NCBI GenBank assembly: GCA_963807225.1
Contig: CAWEAD010000007.1
Coordinates: forward strand, 248,001 to 312,000
Origin: JAGVGT01 sp963807225
GTDB lineage: Bacteria; Desulfobacterota; Desulfobulbia; Desulfobulbales; JAGXFP01
Length of the DNA stretch: 64,000 bases
Direction: 5' to 3'
Both the position numbers and the translations under genes were made by a program. Each line of letters opens with the position of its first letter. The first letter of the stretch is position 1. Below are positions 8,535-17,550 of the stretch, one piece after another. The notes under the pieces were generated by a model, which was given only the letters and a program-made list of their open reading frames with translations, searched no databases and was not told the DNA's origin.

Positions 8535-8553
8535 GGTTGTCCGCACCCAAACC
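8535..8553. promoter_or_regulatory. Possible SOS-type operator upstream of umuD
   Basis: GGTT (8535-8538) and AACC (8550-8553) form a dyad separated by 11 bp, about 20 bp before the umuD start. It resembles, but does not match exactly, LexA boxes described for Geobacter-type bacteria. Regulation by LexA is expected for umuDC on family grounds. Confidence 0.25.
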
Positions 8554-8571
8554 ACCCGGTAATTTACAGGT

Positions 8572-9030
8572 ATGAAAATCGTTCCCCTCCCCGCCAAAGC
8601 CGACACCACCATCGCAGCCATCCAGGGCTTCGCCCCGACCACCGAGCTGCGGCTGCCGCTCTTCCTATGCCGGGTTTCGGCCGGCTTCCCCTCGCCGGCG
8701 GAGGACCATATCGAAAAACGGCTGGATCTGAACGAGCTGCTGGTCGAGCATCCGGCCGCCACCTTCTTCGTGCGGGTGGCGGGGGATTCGATGACCGGGG
8801 CCGGGATCAACCACAACGACATCCTGGTGGTGGACCGCTCCCTGGAACCAGCCAACGGCAAGGTGGTGATCGCCGTTTTGAACGGCGAGCTGACCGTCAA
8901 GCGCTTGTACCGGCATGGCGAGTCGTTCCGGCTGGTGCCGGACAATCCCGCCTACCCCGCTCTGGAGCTCACCGAGGGCGAGTCCTGCGAGATCTGGGGC
9001 GTCGTCACTTCCGTCATCCACTCACTTTAG
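8572..9030 (+). CDS. umuD: UmuD-type translesion polymerase accessory protein (S24 self-cleaving)
   Basis: 152 residues of the LexA/UmuD S24 peptidase family. The catalytic Ser is S73 in GDSMTGAGI and the Lys is K110 in GELTVKRL. An Ala37-Gly38 bond in RVSAGFPSPAED is the likely self-cleavage site, as in UmuD to UmuD' processing stimulated by RecA filaments. It lies 19 bp upstream of umuC and is surely co-transcribed with it. No HTH domain is present, which separates it from LexA. Confidence 0.93.
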   Translation: MKIVPLPAKADTTIAAIQGFAPTTELRLPLFLCRVSAGFPSPAEDHIEKRLDLNELLVEHPAATFFVRVAGDSMTGAGINHNDILVVDRSLEPANGKVVIAVLNGELTVKRLYRHGESFRLVPDNPAYPALELTEGESCEIWGVVTSVIHSL

Positions 9031-9049
9031 GACGGCGCGAGGCACCCCG

Positions 9050-10318
9050 ATGCTTTACGCCCTGCTGGACTGCAACAATTTCTACGCTTCCTGCGAGCGG
9101 GTTTTCGATCCCAGCCTGGAGGGATGCCCGATAATAGTGCTCTCCAACAACGACGGCTGCGTCATCGCCCGCTCCAACGAAGCCAAGATCCTGGACATCC
9201 CCATGGGCGAGCCCTTCTTCAAGTGCGAGAAGTTGATCGCCGGCCACCTGGTCAAGGTCCTCTCCTCCAACTACGCCCTTTACGGCGATCTCTCCGGCCG
9301 GGTCATGGAGGTTCTGGGCCGCCTGGAACCGGAGGTGGAGGTCTACTCCATCGACGAGGCCTTCTTCCGGCTACCGGATGGGACCCCCGAAAGCGTTCTG
9401 GCCACCGGCCGCTCGATCCGGAACACGATCCGCCGTCAGGTGGGTCTGCCGGTCTCCATCGGCTTCGCCCCCACCAAGACCCTGGCCAAGATCGCCAACC
9501 GGATCGCCAAGAAGAAACCGGAGCATGGCGGGGTCTTCGCCCTGCCGGAGGGCCTGGAGCTCGACCGGCTGCTGGCTGGTGTCGAGGTCGGCGACGTCTG
9601 GGGCATCGGACGGCAATCCAGCCGCAAGCTCGCAACTTACGGGATCGGCTCCGCCCTGGATCTGAGAGACGCCGATCCCTCTTGGATCAGACAGAAACTG
9701 ACCGTCACCGGAGCCCGGACCCAGTTGGAACTGCGGGGCATCCCCTGCATCGACCTGGAGCAGGCCCCCGCTCCCCGCAAATCTATTATCACCTCGCGCT
9801 CTTTCGGTCACCCGGTCCGGAATCTCACCGACCTGCGGGAAGCCGCCGCCGCCTATGTCTCGATCGCCGCCGAGAAACTGCGGGATTCGGGCCAGAAAAC
9901 CCGCAGTCTCCAGGTCTTCCTCAATACCAATCTTTTCCGGGAAAACCAGCCCCGATACGCCAACAGCCAAACCGTCACCCTGGCCCGGGCCACCGCCTCT
10001 ACCTCGGAGTTGATCACCCGCGCCCTGGCGCTGATCAACGAACTGTACCGGCCGGGCTATGTCTATCAGAAGGTCGGGGTGATGTTGCTGGATCTGAGCC
10101 CGGAGAATTCCGGCCAGGGAGAACTGTTCGCGCCGCCGCCCGCGCCGCAGAGCCAGAAATTGATGGATGCCCTGGACCGCGTCAACCGCCGCTGGGGCAG
10201 CGAAACCCTGCGCTATGCCGCCACCGGCTTCAAAAGGCCCTGGTGGTATCTGCGCGCCATGAAGTCCCCCGCCTACACCACCAGCTGGCACGAATTACCG
10301 GTGGCCAAGGCCATCTGA
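9050..10318 (+). CDS. umuC: DNA polymerase V catalytic subunit UmuC (Y family)
   Basis: 422 residues from the ATG at 9050. The Y-family active site is complete: D7 in LLDCNNFYASCE, then S-I-D-E with D102 and E103 in YSIDEAF. The thumb region (VGDVWGIGRQSSRKL), the little finger domain and the C-terminal UmuC-specific tail (NRRWGSETLRYAATGF) follow. With cleaved UmuD it forms a translesion polymerase under SOS control. The frame is open further upstream but overlaps umuD, so the ATG at 9050 matching the family start was taken. Confidence 0.95.
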   Translation: MLYALLDCNNFYASCERVFDPSLEGCPIIVLSNNDGCVIARSNEAKILDIPMGEPFFKCEKLIAGHLVKVLSSNYALYGDLSGRVMEVLGRLEPEVEVYSIDEAFFRLPDGTPESVLATGRSIRNTIRRQVGLPVSIGFAPTKTLAKIANRIAKKKPEHGGVFALPEGLELDRLLAGVEVGDVWGIGRQSSRKLATYGIGSALDLRDADPSWIRQKLTVTGARTQLELRGIPCIDLEQAPAPRKSIITSRSFGHPVRNLTDLREAAAAYVSIAAEKLRDSGQKTRSLQVFLNTNLFRENQPRYANSQTVTLARATASTSELITRALALINELYRPGYVYQKVGVMLLDLSPENSGQGELFAPPPAPQSQKLMDALDRVNRRWGSETLRYAATGFKRPWWYLRAMKSPAYTTSWHELPVAKAI

Positions 10319-10337
10319 TCAGTCTCAAGGAGAAACC

Positions 10338-10517
10338 ATGATCCGTCGCATCGCCGCCGCCATCCTGCTGCTCGTCCTGCTGGTCGTCCCCTTTCTCAAC
10401 TGGCGGATCGGGCTGCTGATGTGGCTCTGCGCCTGGATCATGTTCATCCTCGGCAAACTCCTCGACCGGAAGAGCTGGAAACTAGGTGGGCCGGGGGATG
10501 ACGAGGATGGCGACTAG
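10338..10517 (+). CDS. 59-residue membrane protein downstream of umuC
   Basis: A short gene 19 bp after the umuC stop with an AAGGAGA ribosome-binding site before the ATG. The protein starts MIRRIAAAILLL and has two hydrophobic stretches (about 4-19 and 22-42) separated by a short polar turn, followed by a charged tail ending in DDEDGD. Family not recognised. Its position and spacing suggest it is part of the umuDC transcript, so it may be SOS-induced, but this is inference. Confidence 0.6.
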   Translation: MIRRIAAAILLLVLLVVPFLNWRIGLLMWLCAWIMFILGKLLDRKSWKLGGPGDDEDGD

Positions 10518-10555
10518 CCGCTGCCCGCTTAAACCTGGAAACCGTGAATACAGAT

Positions 10556-10616
10556 GATGCTCATGAGACAAAAATGGTTTGTTAAGACGTCCTGAACTTA
10601 TGCTCTTATGAGCATC
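10556..10616. repeat. Inverted repeat
   Basis: GATGCTCATGAG (10556-10567) and CTTATGAGCATC (10605-10616) pair at 11 of 12 positions across a 37-base spacer. No T run follows, so it is not a standard terminator; its role is unknown. Confidence 0.45.
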
Positions 10617-10706
10617 ACCAGTATCCCCCCAACAATTTGTTCTCCTACCCCATAAGTATTGTCGGCTACCGCATTCTGATTAATCTGCATGACGCTATGA
10701 TTTGCT

Positions 10707-10736
10707 TTGACATCCGACCCGATAATTTCATAGAAT
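10707..10736 (+). promoter_or_regulatory. Sigma70 promoter of the BamE-like lipoprotein gene
   Basis: TTGACA (10707-10712) matches the -35 consensus exactly and TAGAAT (10731-10736) is a good -10 at 18 bp spacing. Transcription would start near 10743, which excludes an in-frame ATG at 10745-class starts and supports the downstream ATG at 10853. Confidence 0.58.
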
Positions 10737-10852
10737 ATTAATAATTGGTGACAACCAATCTGAACCTTGAGCGACCTTGCGGATTGCCTCGCACCTTCCG
10801 GCAGACTGACAATGTTGCTCTTTATTCATTTCGGCGGGAAGGGGGGGCCGGT

Positions 10853-11326
10853 ATGAACCAACTACGAAGATTTCTGCGGCAATTTCCATTATTCTATCAC
10901 TCAAGGAATACGGGACGACGAACCTTTGCTGTGGCTCTTATTCTCCTGGGCCTGGCAACGGCTTGTGCTCCCGTATCGCGTCTATCCTGGCGCGAACCTA
11001 CCGTCCTGGAAAAATCCGGCTACAATTTTATCCGTGACGGCGTCTCGATCAGGGAGAATTTACTGGCGCGCCTGGGCCCTCCTAGCTACAAGTTCGAAAA
11101 CAAAAGAGTCCTCATCTACCGCTTCCAACAAGAAAATAACCGGATCTTTCTTCTCTCGGACAGTCAAGGCCAGCCGGCACGAAATGTCGGATATGGAAAA
11201 AACCCTGACCAGAACCTGGGCCACGTGGTGCTAATCTTCTCTCAGAACGGCGTTTTGGAAAAGCACAGCCTGGTTATCCCCAAAGGAACACCCGGTTACC
11301 GGCAAAGTCAGGAGCATACTCTGTAA
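10853..11326 (+). CDS. Outer-membrane-type lipoprotein, BamE/SmpA-like
   Basis: 157 residues from the ATG at 10853, which follows an AAGGGGGG purine run. A signal peptide ends in the lipobox LATAC with the lipidated Cys at 38, so the protein is membrane-anchored in the periplasm. The segment SIRENLLARLGPPSYKFENK resembles the 'xxLLGPP' strand-helix of BamE/SmpA/OmlA-fold proteins, but the match is partial. An in-frame start at 10745 was rejected because the promoter -10 box ends at 10736. Function not established; it stands alone with its own promoter. Confidence 0.68.
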   Translation: MNQLRRFLRQFPLFYHSRNTGRRTFAVALILLGLATACAPVSRLSWREPTVLEKSGYNFIRDGVSIRENLLARLGPPSYKFENKRVLIYRFQQENNRIFLLSDSQGQPARNVGYGKNPDQNLGHVVLIFSQNGVLEKHSLVIPKGTPGYRQSQEHTL

Positions 11327-11377
11327 ATAATTAAGGACACTGCATGTCCGGAGGCAGACCCGGGACAGGTTCATAAG

Positions 11378-11578
11378 ATGCGGATCTGCCGCCTTTTCTT
11401 CGTTTTGCTTCTTCGTTGTTTCCTTACCGACGGCGCCATCACCCCCTGCCTAACAAATAACAAATGGGGGCATTCCTGGCGCGACCAGATCCTGGAAGAT
11501 GCCCCGGCCGCTCTCAAGGTCGGCGTGAACACCAGAGAGGAGGCCCCCTCAAGTTTGGTGAACCAGACCTGGCCCTGA
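11378..11578 (+). CDS. Possible 66-residue exported protein or gene remnant
   Basis: The frame begins MRICRLFFVLLLRCFL, which looks like a signal peptide, but lacks a clear ribosome-binding site, and the rest (NNKWGHSWRDQILEDAPAAL) matches nothing recognised. It may be the start of a decayed secreted-protein gene. Confidence 0.25.
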   Translation: MRICRLFFVLLLRCFLTDGAITPCLTNNKWGHSWRDQILEDAPAALKVGVNTREEAPSSLVNQTWP

Positions 11579-11911
11579 ACGCCCAGAAGTTGATCCGCCT
11601 ACCGGATGGGTGACTGGTGCGGTGCAAGACGCCGACCCACGAGATTGAAATACTGGGCGTGGGAAAGGAGCCAAAATCACTGTACGGAGGAAGCCCAGAG
11701 TTTTACCCTTCGCAAGGGAGAAAAATTGCTTTCCCCCTTAGCTGACAAGTCTATCTCTTGACAAAGGGTCTTTTAATGGGTGCCCCCCACCTTCGCTACT
11801 GGCTCGGGAATATATCCTGAAAGATATTTTTTGCATGTGACGTGCCGCAGAAGTTGAAAAAAATAGTGGGGGCAGCTGCCCCCACTATTTATCCGTTTTT
11901 AGCAGGAGAAA
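11579..11911. other. Intergenic region with terminator
   Basis: About 330 bp without a supported gene. It contains a perfect 30-bp palindrome acting as terminator for the minus-strand lipoprotein gene (11861-11890). Confidence 0.5.
11861..11890 (-). terminator. Rho-independent terminator of the minus-strand lipoprotein gene
   Basis: A perfect palindrome, with arms AAATAGTGGGGGCAG and CTGCCCCCACTATTT, lies 21 bp beyond the stop of the minus-strand gene. On the minus strand it runs into TTTTTTTC. Confidence 0.82.
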
Positions 11912-12607
11912 TCAGGCGATACCGGCAAAGATTTTGTCAAGCGAACGTTTGAAGGTATCGGTCCACTCCAGAATTGTATCCTGATTCAGAGCCTTGACTC
12001 CGTAGGCGCCGATGGTCCTTTTACCCATCATGTCCACCCTTCTGTGGAGGATCTCACGGCCGTTGTTGTCCCAAATGGTGATGATATTTTTACTCACCGC
12101 CTTCGTGGTAGGAACAATCCCGCCGGTCTTGTAGGTCCATTCTGAGAAGACCAGGGCGACAGCATCAACGTCGATAATTTTACATAGCTCCCGTGCCTTG
12201 TCGGCCGAGATTGTTCCAGACTTCAACTCCTTGCTAACCTGGGTAAATATCGGCATATTATTGCCGTCTATCTTGGGCAGGTAGGCGGTCAGAGTCCGTT
12301 CCACGCCAATTTTGCGGTATTCCGGCCTGCCGATGAAACCGGCCACTTTGGTCACTTGCCACTTGCCGGCCAGTTTCTGCTCGGTATAATCAACCATGTC
12401 TTCAAGACCGGAATAGATCAGCCTCTCGGCATCCTCGCTGCCGACACTGCCGAATTTCACAGAGCCGCCCCAATCGTTAACCGAAAGCGATACCAACGCT
12501 ACCCGATTGACCTGAGGCGATATGGTCGAAACATTGCCGCTTCCGACGCAACCAGCCACCAGCAAAATTATCCCCAGACCAACCGAAAGAAAAAAACATC
12601 TCTTCAT
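11912..12607 (-). CDS. Putative lipoprotein of unknown function
   Basis: 231 residues with a type II signal peptide: MKRCFFLSVGLGIILLVAGC, lipidated Cys at 20. After it come VNRVALVSLSVNDWGG and a C-terminal beta-rich part (IITIWDNNGREILHRRVD). No catalytic motif is recognised. GAAGAG sits before the ATG, and a strong terminator follows, so it is a single-gene unit. The overall layout recalls conserved periplasmic lipoproteins of unknown role in related bacteria, but no named family is claimed. Confidence 0.75.
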   Translation of the reverse strand: MKRCFFLSVGLGIILLVAGCVGSGNVSTISPQVNRVALVSLSVNDWGGSVKFGSVGSEDAERLIYSGLEDMVDYTEQKLAGKWQVTKVAGFIGRPEYRKIGVERTLTAYLPKIDGNNMPIFTQVSKELKSGTISADKARELCKIIDVDAVALVFSEWTYKTGGIVPTTKAVSKNIITIWDNNGREILHRRVDMMGKRTIGAYGVKALNQDTILEWTDTFKRSLDKIFAGIA

Positions 12608-12811
12608 CTCTTCCCCCCTTGGTTTTTAAATAGCCACCCGTAAAAATTCCCCCCGGGCAAGAAAAACAAATTCCCTCATGTGATGAGATCAAAAACTGAT
12701 GTTTATCCGGTGAAACTTCTGCCACCGGAACGTGATGCCAAGGATGCTTGAACCGCTACCTTAAAGAGACTCAAATGCTGCGTCAATAATATTTCAGCTA
12801 TGCACCCTAAC

Positions 12812-13474
12812 TCAATCCAACCAGTGGACAAACTCCTCCACCTCCGACCGATCCGTTCGCAGCTGGTTTACCGAGGATTCCGGGTTGGGATAGCCCAGGG
12901 AGAGGCCGAGGACTAGACGCTTGCTGACCGGTATCCCCAGGAACTCTTTGATCTCTCTGGAGTAATCGGTGGCGAAGGCCTGGGGCACCGTGCCCAACCC
13001 TTTGGCGTGGGCGGCCAGCATCAGGGTCTGGGCAAACAGGCCGAGATCGAAGAGCGACCACAGGCTCAGGGAGTTATCCTGAAAGAGATAGATGGCATGG
13101 GGGGCGCCGTAGAAGTTGAAATTTGCCTTCTTGGCCTTTTTGACGATTGCCGGGTCCAGCAGATCGACGCCGGTCGCCTCGCGACGACGCTGATAGAGAT
13201 GGTTGATCCTGGCCTCCTCGGTGGATGGCCAGCCTTTCGGCGCGGCCAGATCCGGAGAGTTAGGCGTACCGGATTCGAAGAGCCTGATCATCTCCCTGCT
13301 CAAGGCCTCCTTCCTGGCCCCGGAGACGACCAAAACTTCCCAGGGCTGGCTGTTCTTGTAGGAGGGGCTCCAGCGGGCCAGGTCGAGGACCTCATGCAAT
13401 AACTCGCGGGGTACCGGCTCGGCTTTGAAGCCGCGAATACTCATGCGTCCTTGAATACAGGTTTCGGCGTCCAT
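12812..13474 (-). CDS. Nitroreductase family FMN-dependent oxidoreductase
   Basis: 220 residues. The N-terminus (MSIRGFKAEPVPRELLHEVLDLARWSPSYKN split around residues 11-41) carries the R-S/I-R-x-F and S-x-x-N-x-Q-P-W pattern that binds FMN phosphate. SQPWEVLVVSG and AAHAKGLGTVPQAFA are further family blocks. Such enzymes reduce nitro compounds or quinones with NAD(P)H; the substrate here is not predictable. AAGGAGGAG lies upstream of the ATG. The neighbours give no pathway hint. Confidence 0.85.
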   Translation of the reverse strand: MDAETCIQGRMSIRGFKAEPVPRELLHEVLDLARWSPSYKNSQPWEVLVVSGARKEALSREMIRLFESGTPNSPDLAAPKGWPSTEEARINHLYQRRREATGVDLLDPAIVKKAKKANFNFYGAPHAIYLFQDNSLSLWSLFDLGLFAQTLMLAAHAKGLGTVPQAFATDYSREIKEFLGIPVSKRLVLGLSLGYPNPESSVNQLRTDRSEVEEFVHWLD

Positions 13475-13532
13475 TATGCTCCTCCTTTGGCGGAGATTTC
13501 AGAAATCTCAAGACAATTGGGCCTCCCTTCGA

Positions 13533-13636
13533 CCCTTCGACCAGCTCAGGCTCACGATGATGGGAAATGTAACGACACAATTTGATCGGGTTGCAGCACC
13601 ACAAGATTGCTTACTCACTTTGTTCCTCGCAATGAC
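13533..13636. repeat. Remnants of two dispersed intergenic repeats
   Basis: CCCTTCGACCAGCTCAGGCT (from 13533) resembles the widespread 'TTCGACAAGCTCAGG' repeat, and ACAAGATTGCTTACTCACTT (from 13601) followed by a CGCAATGACG end resembles the 'GATTGCTTCGCTCGCAATGAC' repeat. Both appear degenerate. They sit between the nitroreductase and recQ. Confidence 0.4.
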
Positions 13637-13707
13637 GAACTGGCACCTCACTTCCAAATCCTGACTCCCGCCTTCTGTGTTCTATGTTCTGTGTTCTGAC
13701 TTATTCC

Positions 13708-15543
13708 CTATTCCCCTGCCTTAAACTTCCTGATCTCGTCCATAAAATCGGCACCGTAGCGCTCCAGTTTATGGGTGCCGACCCCGTGGATGGCCAGGAA
13801 GGCTTGATCGTCGGTGGGCAGATAGGCGGCCAGTCCTGCCAGGGTGGCGTCGCTGAAGATTACAAAGGGTGGCACCCCGGCGGCGTCGGCCAGGGATTTA
13901 CGGACCTTGCGCAGACGATCGAACAGCTCGTGGTCAAAGTCGACCTCGCCGGCCCGGGGCTTGGCCGCCTTGATCGGAACCACGGTTTTTGCCCGGGGTT
14001 TGGCCATGGTCAGGATCTGCTCGCCGCGCAAGAGGGGCCGGGCCAATTCGGTCAATTTAAGCACCGAGTAATTGGTGACATCCTGCTCCAGATAGCCCTG
14101 CTGGACCAGGTGCCGCAGGATACTGCCCCAATACTCCTGGGACTGGGCCGTTCCGATCCCGTAAGTGGAGAGTCGGTCGTGGCCCAATTGCAGAAGCCGC
14201 GCATTTTTCGAACCGCGCAGGACTTCGATCACATGCCCCATGCCGAAACGCTCGCCGACCCGGAAAACACAGGAGAGGGCCTTGCGGGCGTCTTCCGTCA
14301 CCTCGACCAGCTCCGGCGGATTCAGGCAGATATCGCAGTTGCCGCAGTCGGCCGGCATCTTATCGCCGAAATAGCCGAGCAGGACCTGGCGTCGACAGCT
14401 CAGGGCCTCGGCGAAACCGACCATGGTGGTGAGCTTGTGCAGTTCAATCCGCTTCTGCTCCTGGTTTTCTCCCTTCTCTATCAGTCCGCGGGCCAGGGCG
14501 ATATCACCGTAGCCGAAAAGCAGCAAGGCCTCGGCCGCCAGGCCGTCGCGACCGGCCCGGCCGGTTTCCTGGTAGTAGCTTTCCAGGTTCTTGGGCAGGT
14601 CGTAATGGACCACATAGCGGATATTGGATTTATCGATGCCCATGCCGAAGGCCACGGTGGCGACGATGATCAGCACCTCGTCGCGGAGGAAGTCCTCCTG
14701 CACCCGCTGACGCTGCTGGGCCGGGAGCCCGGCATGGTAGGCGGCGGCCGAGAACCCCGCCTCCCGCAGCTGCTCGGCCACCTTCTCCACCCGTTTGCGG
14801 CTCAGGCAGTAAACGATCCCAGCCTCCTGGCGTCGCCCTTTGAGAAAACCGGTGAGCTGGGCAAAAGGCTTCTGCTTGTCCAGCACGGTGTAGCGGATGT
14901 TGGGCCGGTCGAAGCCGGCCACGTAAGAGCGGGCTCGGCGCAGACCCAGCCGTTCGAGGATATCCTGGCGGGTATGGGCCTCGGCCGTGGCGGTGAGGGC
15001 GATCATCGGAGTATCAGGAAACAGCTTCCGGAGCTGGCCGAGACGGCTGTACTCCGGCCGGAAGTCATGGCCCCACTGGGAGATGCAATGCGCCTCGTCG
15101 ATGGCGAACAGGGCAATCGGCATCTCACGCAACCGCTCGATAAAACCCTCACTGATCAATCGTTCCGGGGCGAGATAGAGCAGGTCCAGCTCCTGCCGGT
15201 GCAGCAGGGCCAGGACCTGGCGGGCCTCCTCGCTGTTCAGCGACGAATTGTAGAAGGCCGCCTTAACCCCGCAGGCCTTGAGGGCGTCGACCTGGTCCTT
15301 CATCAACGAAATCAGCGGCGAGACCACAATCCCCACCCCGCGCCGGTGCAGGGCCGGGATCTGGTAGCAGAGCGATTTGCCGCCGCCGGTCGGCATCAGG
15401 ACAAAGGCGTCCTCGCCCCGGATCAGCCCCTCGATGATCGCCTGCTGATTGCCGCGAAAGGAGGAGTAGCCGAATGTCTGCCTGAGAGTTTCCAGCGGGG
15501 TAGCGGGTTCACCGGCCTGATTTTCATGATTCGTTTTTTTCAT
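13708..15543 (-). CDS. recQ: ATP-dependent DNA helicase RecQ
   Basis: 611 residues with the full RecQ layout. The helicase domain has Walker A PTGGGKS (51-57), DEAH (149-152) and QETGRAGRDG (motif VI). The RQC part has the zinc ligands C-R-R ... CGNCDIC. A C-terminal HRDC domain begins near residue 530 (DHELFDRLRKVRKSLAD). RecQ unwinds 3'-tailed DNA during recombination repair. GAGAGG precedes the ATG. It is preceded on the same strand by the ClC channel gene but is separated from it by a terminator. Confidence 0.97.
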   Translation of the reverse strand: MKKTNHENQAGEPATPLETLRQTFGYSSFRGNQQAIIEGLIRGEDAFVLMPTGGGKSLCYQIPALHRRGVGIVVSPLISLMKDQVDALKACGVKAAFYNSSLNSEEARQVLALLHRQELDLLYLAPERLISEGFIERLREMPIALFAIDEAHCISQWGHDFRPEYSRLGQLRKLFPDTPMIALTATAEAHTRQDILERLGLRRARSYVAGFDRPNIRYTVLDKQKPFAQLTGFLKGRRQEAGIVYCLSRKRVEKVAEQLREAGFSAAAYHAGLPAQQRQRVQEDFLRDEVLIIVATVAFGMGIDKSNIRYVVHYDLPKNLESYYQETGRAGRDGLAAEALLLFGYGDIALARGLIEKGENQEQKRIELHKLTTMVGFAEALSCRRQVLLGYFGDKMPADCGNCDICLNPPELVEVTEDARKALSCVFRVGERFGMGHVIEVLRGSKNARLLQLGHDRLSTYGIGTAQSQEYWGSILRHLVQQGYLEQDVTNYSVLKLTELARPLLRGEQILTMAKPRAKTVVPIKAAKPRAGEVDFDHELFDRLRKVRKSLADAAGVPPFVIFSDATLAGLAAYLPTDDQAFLAIHGVGTHKLERYGADFMDEIRKFKAGE

Positions 15544-15683
15544 GGCCTCTCAATCTTAACCGGACCGGACAAACTTGCCCCGCCCTTTGTGGTCCAGCCC
15601 GAAAAAATATTCAGCCCTCGGACAATCCAAACCTGCCGGGAATGACCTGGCGGCAAAGACTCCCTCACAATTTGTCTGCCGAC

Positions 15684-15722
15684 AAAAAAAGCCCGGGACC
15701 GTCAGCCGGTTCCAGGCTTTTT
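15684..15722 (-). terminator. Rho-independent terminator of the dgt-like/ClC transcript
   Basis: An interrupted stem, GCC-CGGGACCG with CCGGTTCC-A-GGC, has a 4-base loop and is flanked by A7 on the left and T5 on the right. On the minus strand it ends in a T run, 22 bp after the ClC stop. Confidence 0.7.
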
Positions 15723-15744
15723 AATACACTCTTAGGCCGTGAGA

Positions 15745-17547
15745 TTAAGCGATTTTCCCTGCCTGGCGCTTTTCGCTGATCCCCCGTCTCAGGACCTCGC
15801 GATTGTAGAGGGCGATCACGTCGCGGCGCTTGAGCATACCCACCACCCAGCGATTGTCGGTGGCCTCCACCACCGGGATTTCCTCGATGCCCTTCATATC
15901 GAAGAGGGTCATGGCGGTATAAAGATTGTCGTCCAAGGTCAGGACCATGACGTCGCGGGAGCAAACGTTGCCGACCAGCGCTTCCAGGCGCCGGTTTTCG
16001 TCGTGGAGGATCATCTTGACGTCCTGCATGGAAATGATCCCGGTCATCCGGCCGGTCTCGTCGATCACCGGAAAATAGAAGCTGTCCGCCATTCGGAAGA
16101 TGGCCAGCAGCTGGTTGATGTTGGCCTTTTCGCTGATGAAATCCACATCCTCGGTTACCGCCTGGCCGACCTTGAGCGATTTCATGATCGCGGTCTCCAT
16201 ACCCTCGTGGATGTCGATGCCCTCGCGGCTGAAATCGACCGTGTCGATCGAATCCTCGTTGAGCTTGGAGGCCACCACGGTGCCGATGATACTGCTCAGC
16301 ATGATCGGAATGATGATCAGATAGTTACCGGTCATCTCGAAGAGCAGGAAGATGGCGGTCAGCGGGGCGTGGGTCGAGGCGGCCAGGAAGGCGCCGATGC
16401 CGACGGCGGCGTAGGCCCCGGGGTTGGCGGTCAGACCCGGCAGCAGGTGATGGGCGATGCCGCCGAAGGCACCGCCGATCACGGCGCCGATGAAGAGGGC
16501 CGGGGCGAAGACTCCGCCCGCCCCGCCGGACCCCAGGGTGACGGCGGTGGAGACAATCTTCAGGATGACCAGCGCCGCCATCACCCAGATCACCCCTTGC
16601 CCGTCCAAAACCTTCTCGATGTACTCGTAGCCGTCACCCATGATCTGCGGAAACCAGATCGCTGTGATACCGATAATCAAGGCACCGATGATCGGTTTGA
16701 GCTGGGGATGCAGCTTTGAACCGGCGAAGATGTCGCGGATTTTGTAGAAGATCCGGATATGGATTACGGCGGTGATCCCGATGACCACTCCCATCAGGAT
16801 GTAGAGCGGAATCTCCACCATGGGGTGGATCAGGTGATAGGCCGGAATGGGAAAAGCGGGCGAGGCACCGTAGTAAGCTCTGGAAATAACGGTGGCCATG
16901 GCCGATGAGATTACCAGGGCGGCGAAGGAAGAAATCTCATAGGTGCCGAGCAGGACTATCTCGGAGGCGAAGAAGACCCCGGCGATCGGGGCGTTGAACA
17001 TCGCCCCGATCCCCCCGGCGCAACCGGCGGCGATATACACCTTCATCCGGACCCCGGAGACCCGGAAGAACTGGCCGACCTGGGACCCCAGGGCGCCGCC
17101 GATCTGGGCGATGGGCCCTTCGACCCCGGCCGAACCGCCGGTACCGATGGTTAAAGCGGTGGATACGATTTTGATAATGATGGTGCGGAACTTGACCACT
17201 CCGCCTTCCAGATTGACCTTGCGGAGAAATTTGGGAAAGCCGTAACCGTTGACCTTACCCGGGTAAAGCAGGGAAAGAGGAACCAGCAGGACCATGCCGG
17301 TGATCGGCACCAACGGCAGAAGCAGGATATGCCAGCCGCCCAGGTGGGCGGCAGCGTAACCCGGTTCGAAGATCAGGTCATGCACCTGCTTGGTGACAAA
17401 ACGGAAAGCGATATTACCCAGACCGGCGGCCAGGCCGATGGCCGAGGCAATGATTACCATCAGCGAATTCTCGCCGGGCAGAAACTTCTTGAGCCGCCCC
17501 GAGAAAGAGAGGTTCAGGGAAGCTATGTCGAGAATTCTGCCGACCAT
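15745..17547 (-). CDS. ClC-type chloride channel/transporter with C-terminal CBS pair
   Basis: 600 residues. The membrane part has the ClC signatures GSAGVEGP (138-145; E143 is the gating glutamate position) and the later GGAGGVFAPALFIGA, which line the anion path. Residues from about 440 form two CBS domains (MKSLKVGQAVTEDVDF, CSRDVMVLTLDDNLYTAM), which bind nucleotides and regulate gating in related proteins. The gating Glu suggests an H+/Cl- exchanger rather than a passive channel. Its start lies 3 bp beyond the stop of the upstream dGTPase-like gene, so the two form an operon, although no functional link is obvious. Confidence 0.92.
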   Translation of the reverse strand: MVGRILDIASLNLSFSGRLKKFLPGENSLMVIIASAIGLAAGLGNIAFRFVTKQVHDLIFEPGYAAAHLGGWHILLLPLVPITGMVLLVPLSLLYPGKVNGYGFPKFLRKVNLEGGVVKFRTIIIKIVSTALTIGTGGSAGVEGPIAQIGGALGSQVGQFFRVSGVRMKVYIAAGCAGGIGAMFNAPIAGVFFASEIVLLGTYEISSFAALVISSAMATVISRAYYGASPAFPIPAYHLIHPMVEIPLYILMGVVIGITAVIHIRIFYKIRDIFAGSKLHPQLKPIIGALIIGITAIWFPQIMGDGYEYIEKVLDGQGVIWVMAALVILKIVSTAVTLGSGGAGGVFAPALFIGAVIGGAFGGIAHHLLPGLTANPGAYAAVGIGAFLAASTHAPLTAIFLLFEMTGNYLIIIPIMLSSIIGTVVASKLNEDSIDTVDFSREGIDIHEGMETAIMKSLKVGQAVTEDVDFISEKANINQLLAIFRMADSFYFPVIDETGRMTGIISMQDVKMILHDENRRLEALVGNVCSRDVMVLTLDDNLYTAMTLFDMKGIEEIPVVEATDNRWVVGMLKRRDVIALYNREVLRRGISEKRQAGKIA

Positions 17548-17550
17548 CGA

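Larger units (their letters stand above)
10518..10852. other. Intergenic region with inverted repeat and promoter
   Basis: 335 bp, AT-richer than its surroundings. It holds a long-armed inverted repeat (10556-10616) and a good sigma70 promoter (10707-10736) for the lipoprotein gene. No coding capacity with a ribosome-binding site is seen. Confidence 0.5.

Noticed and set aside
13684..15645. A 653-codon open frame on the plus strand opposite recQ
   Set aside because: It mirrors recQ, has low-complexity Gly/His/Gln composition and no family match; a by-product of high GC coding on the other strand.
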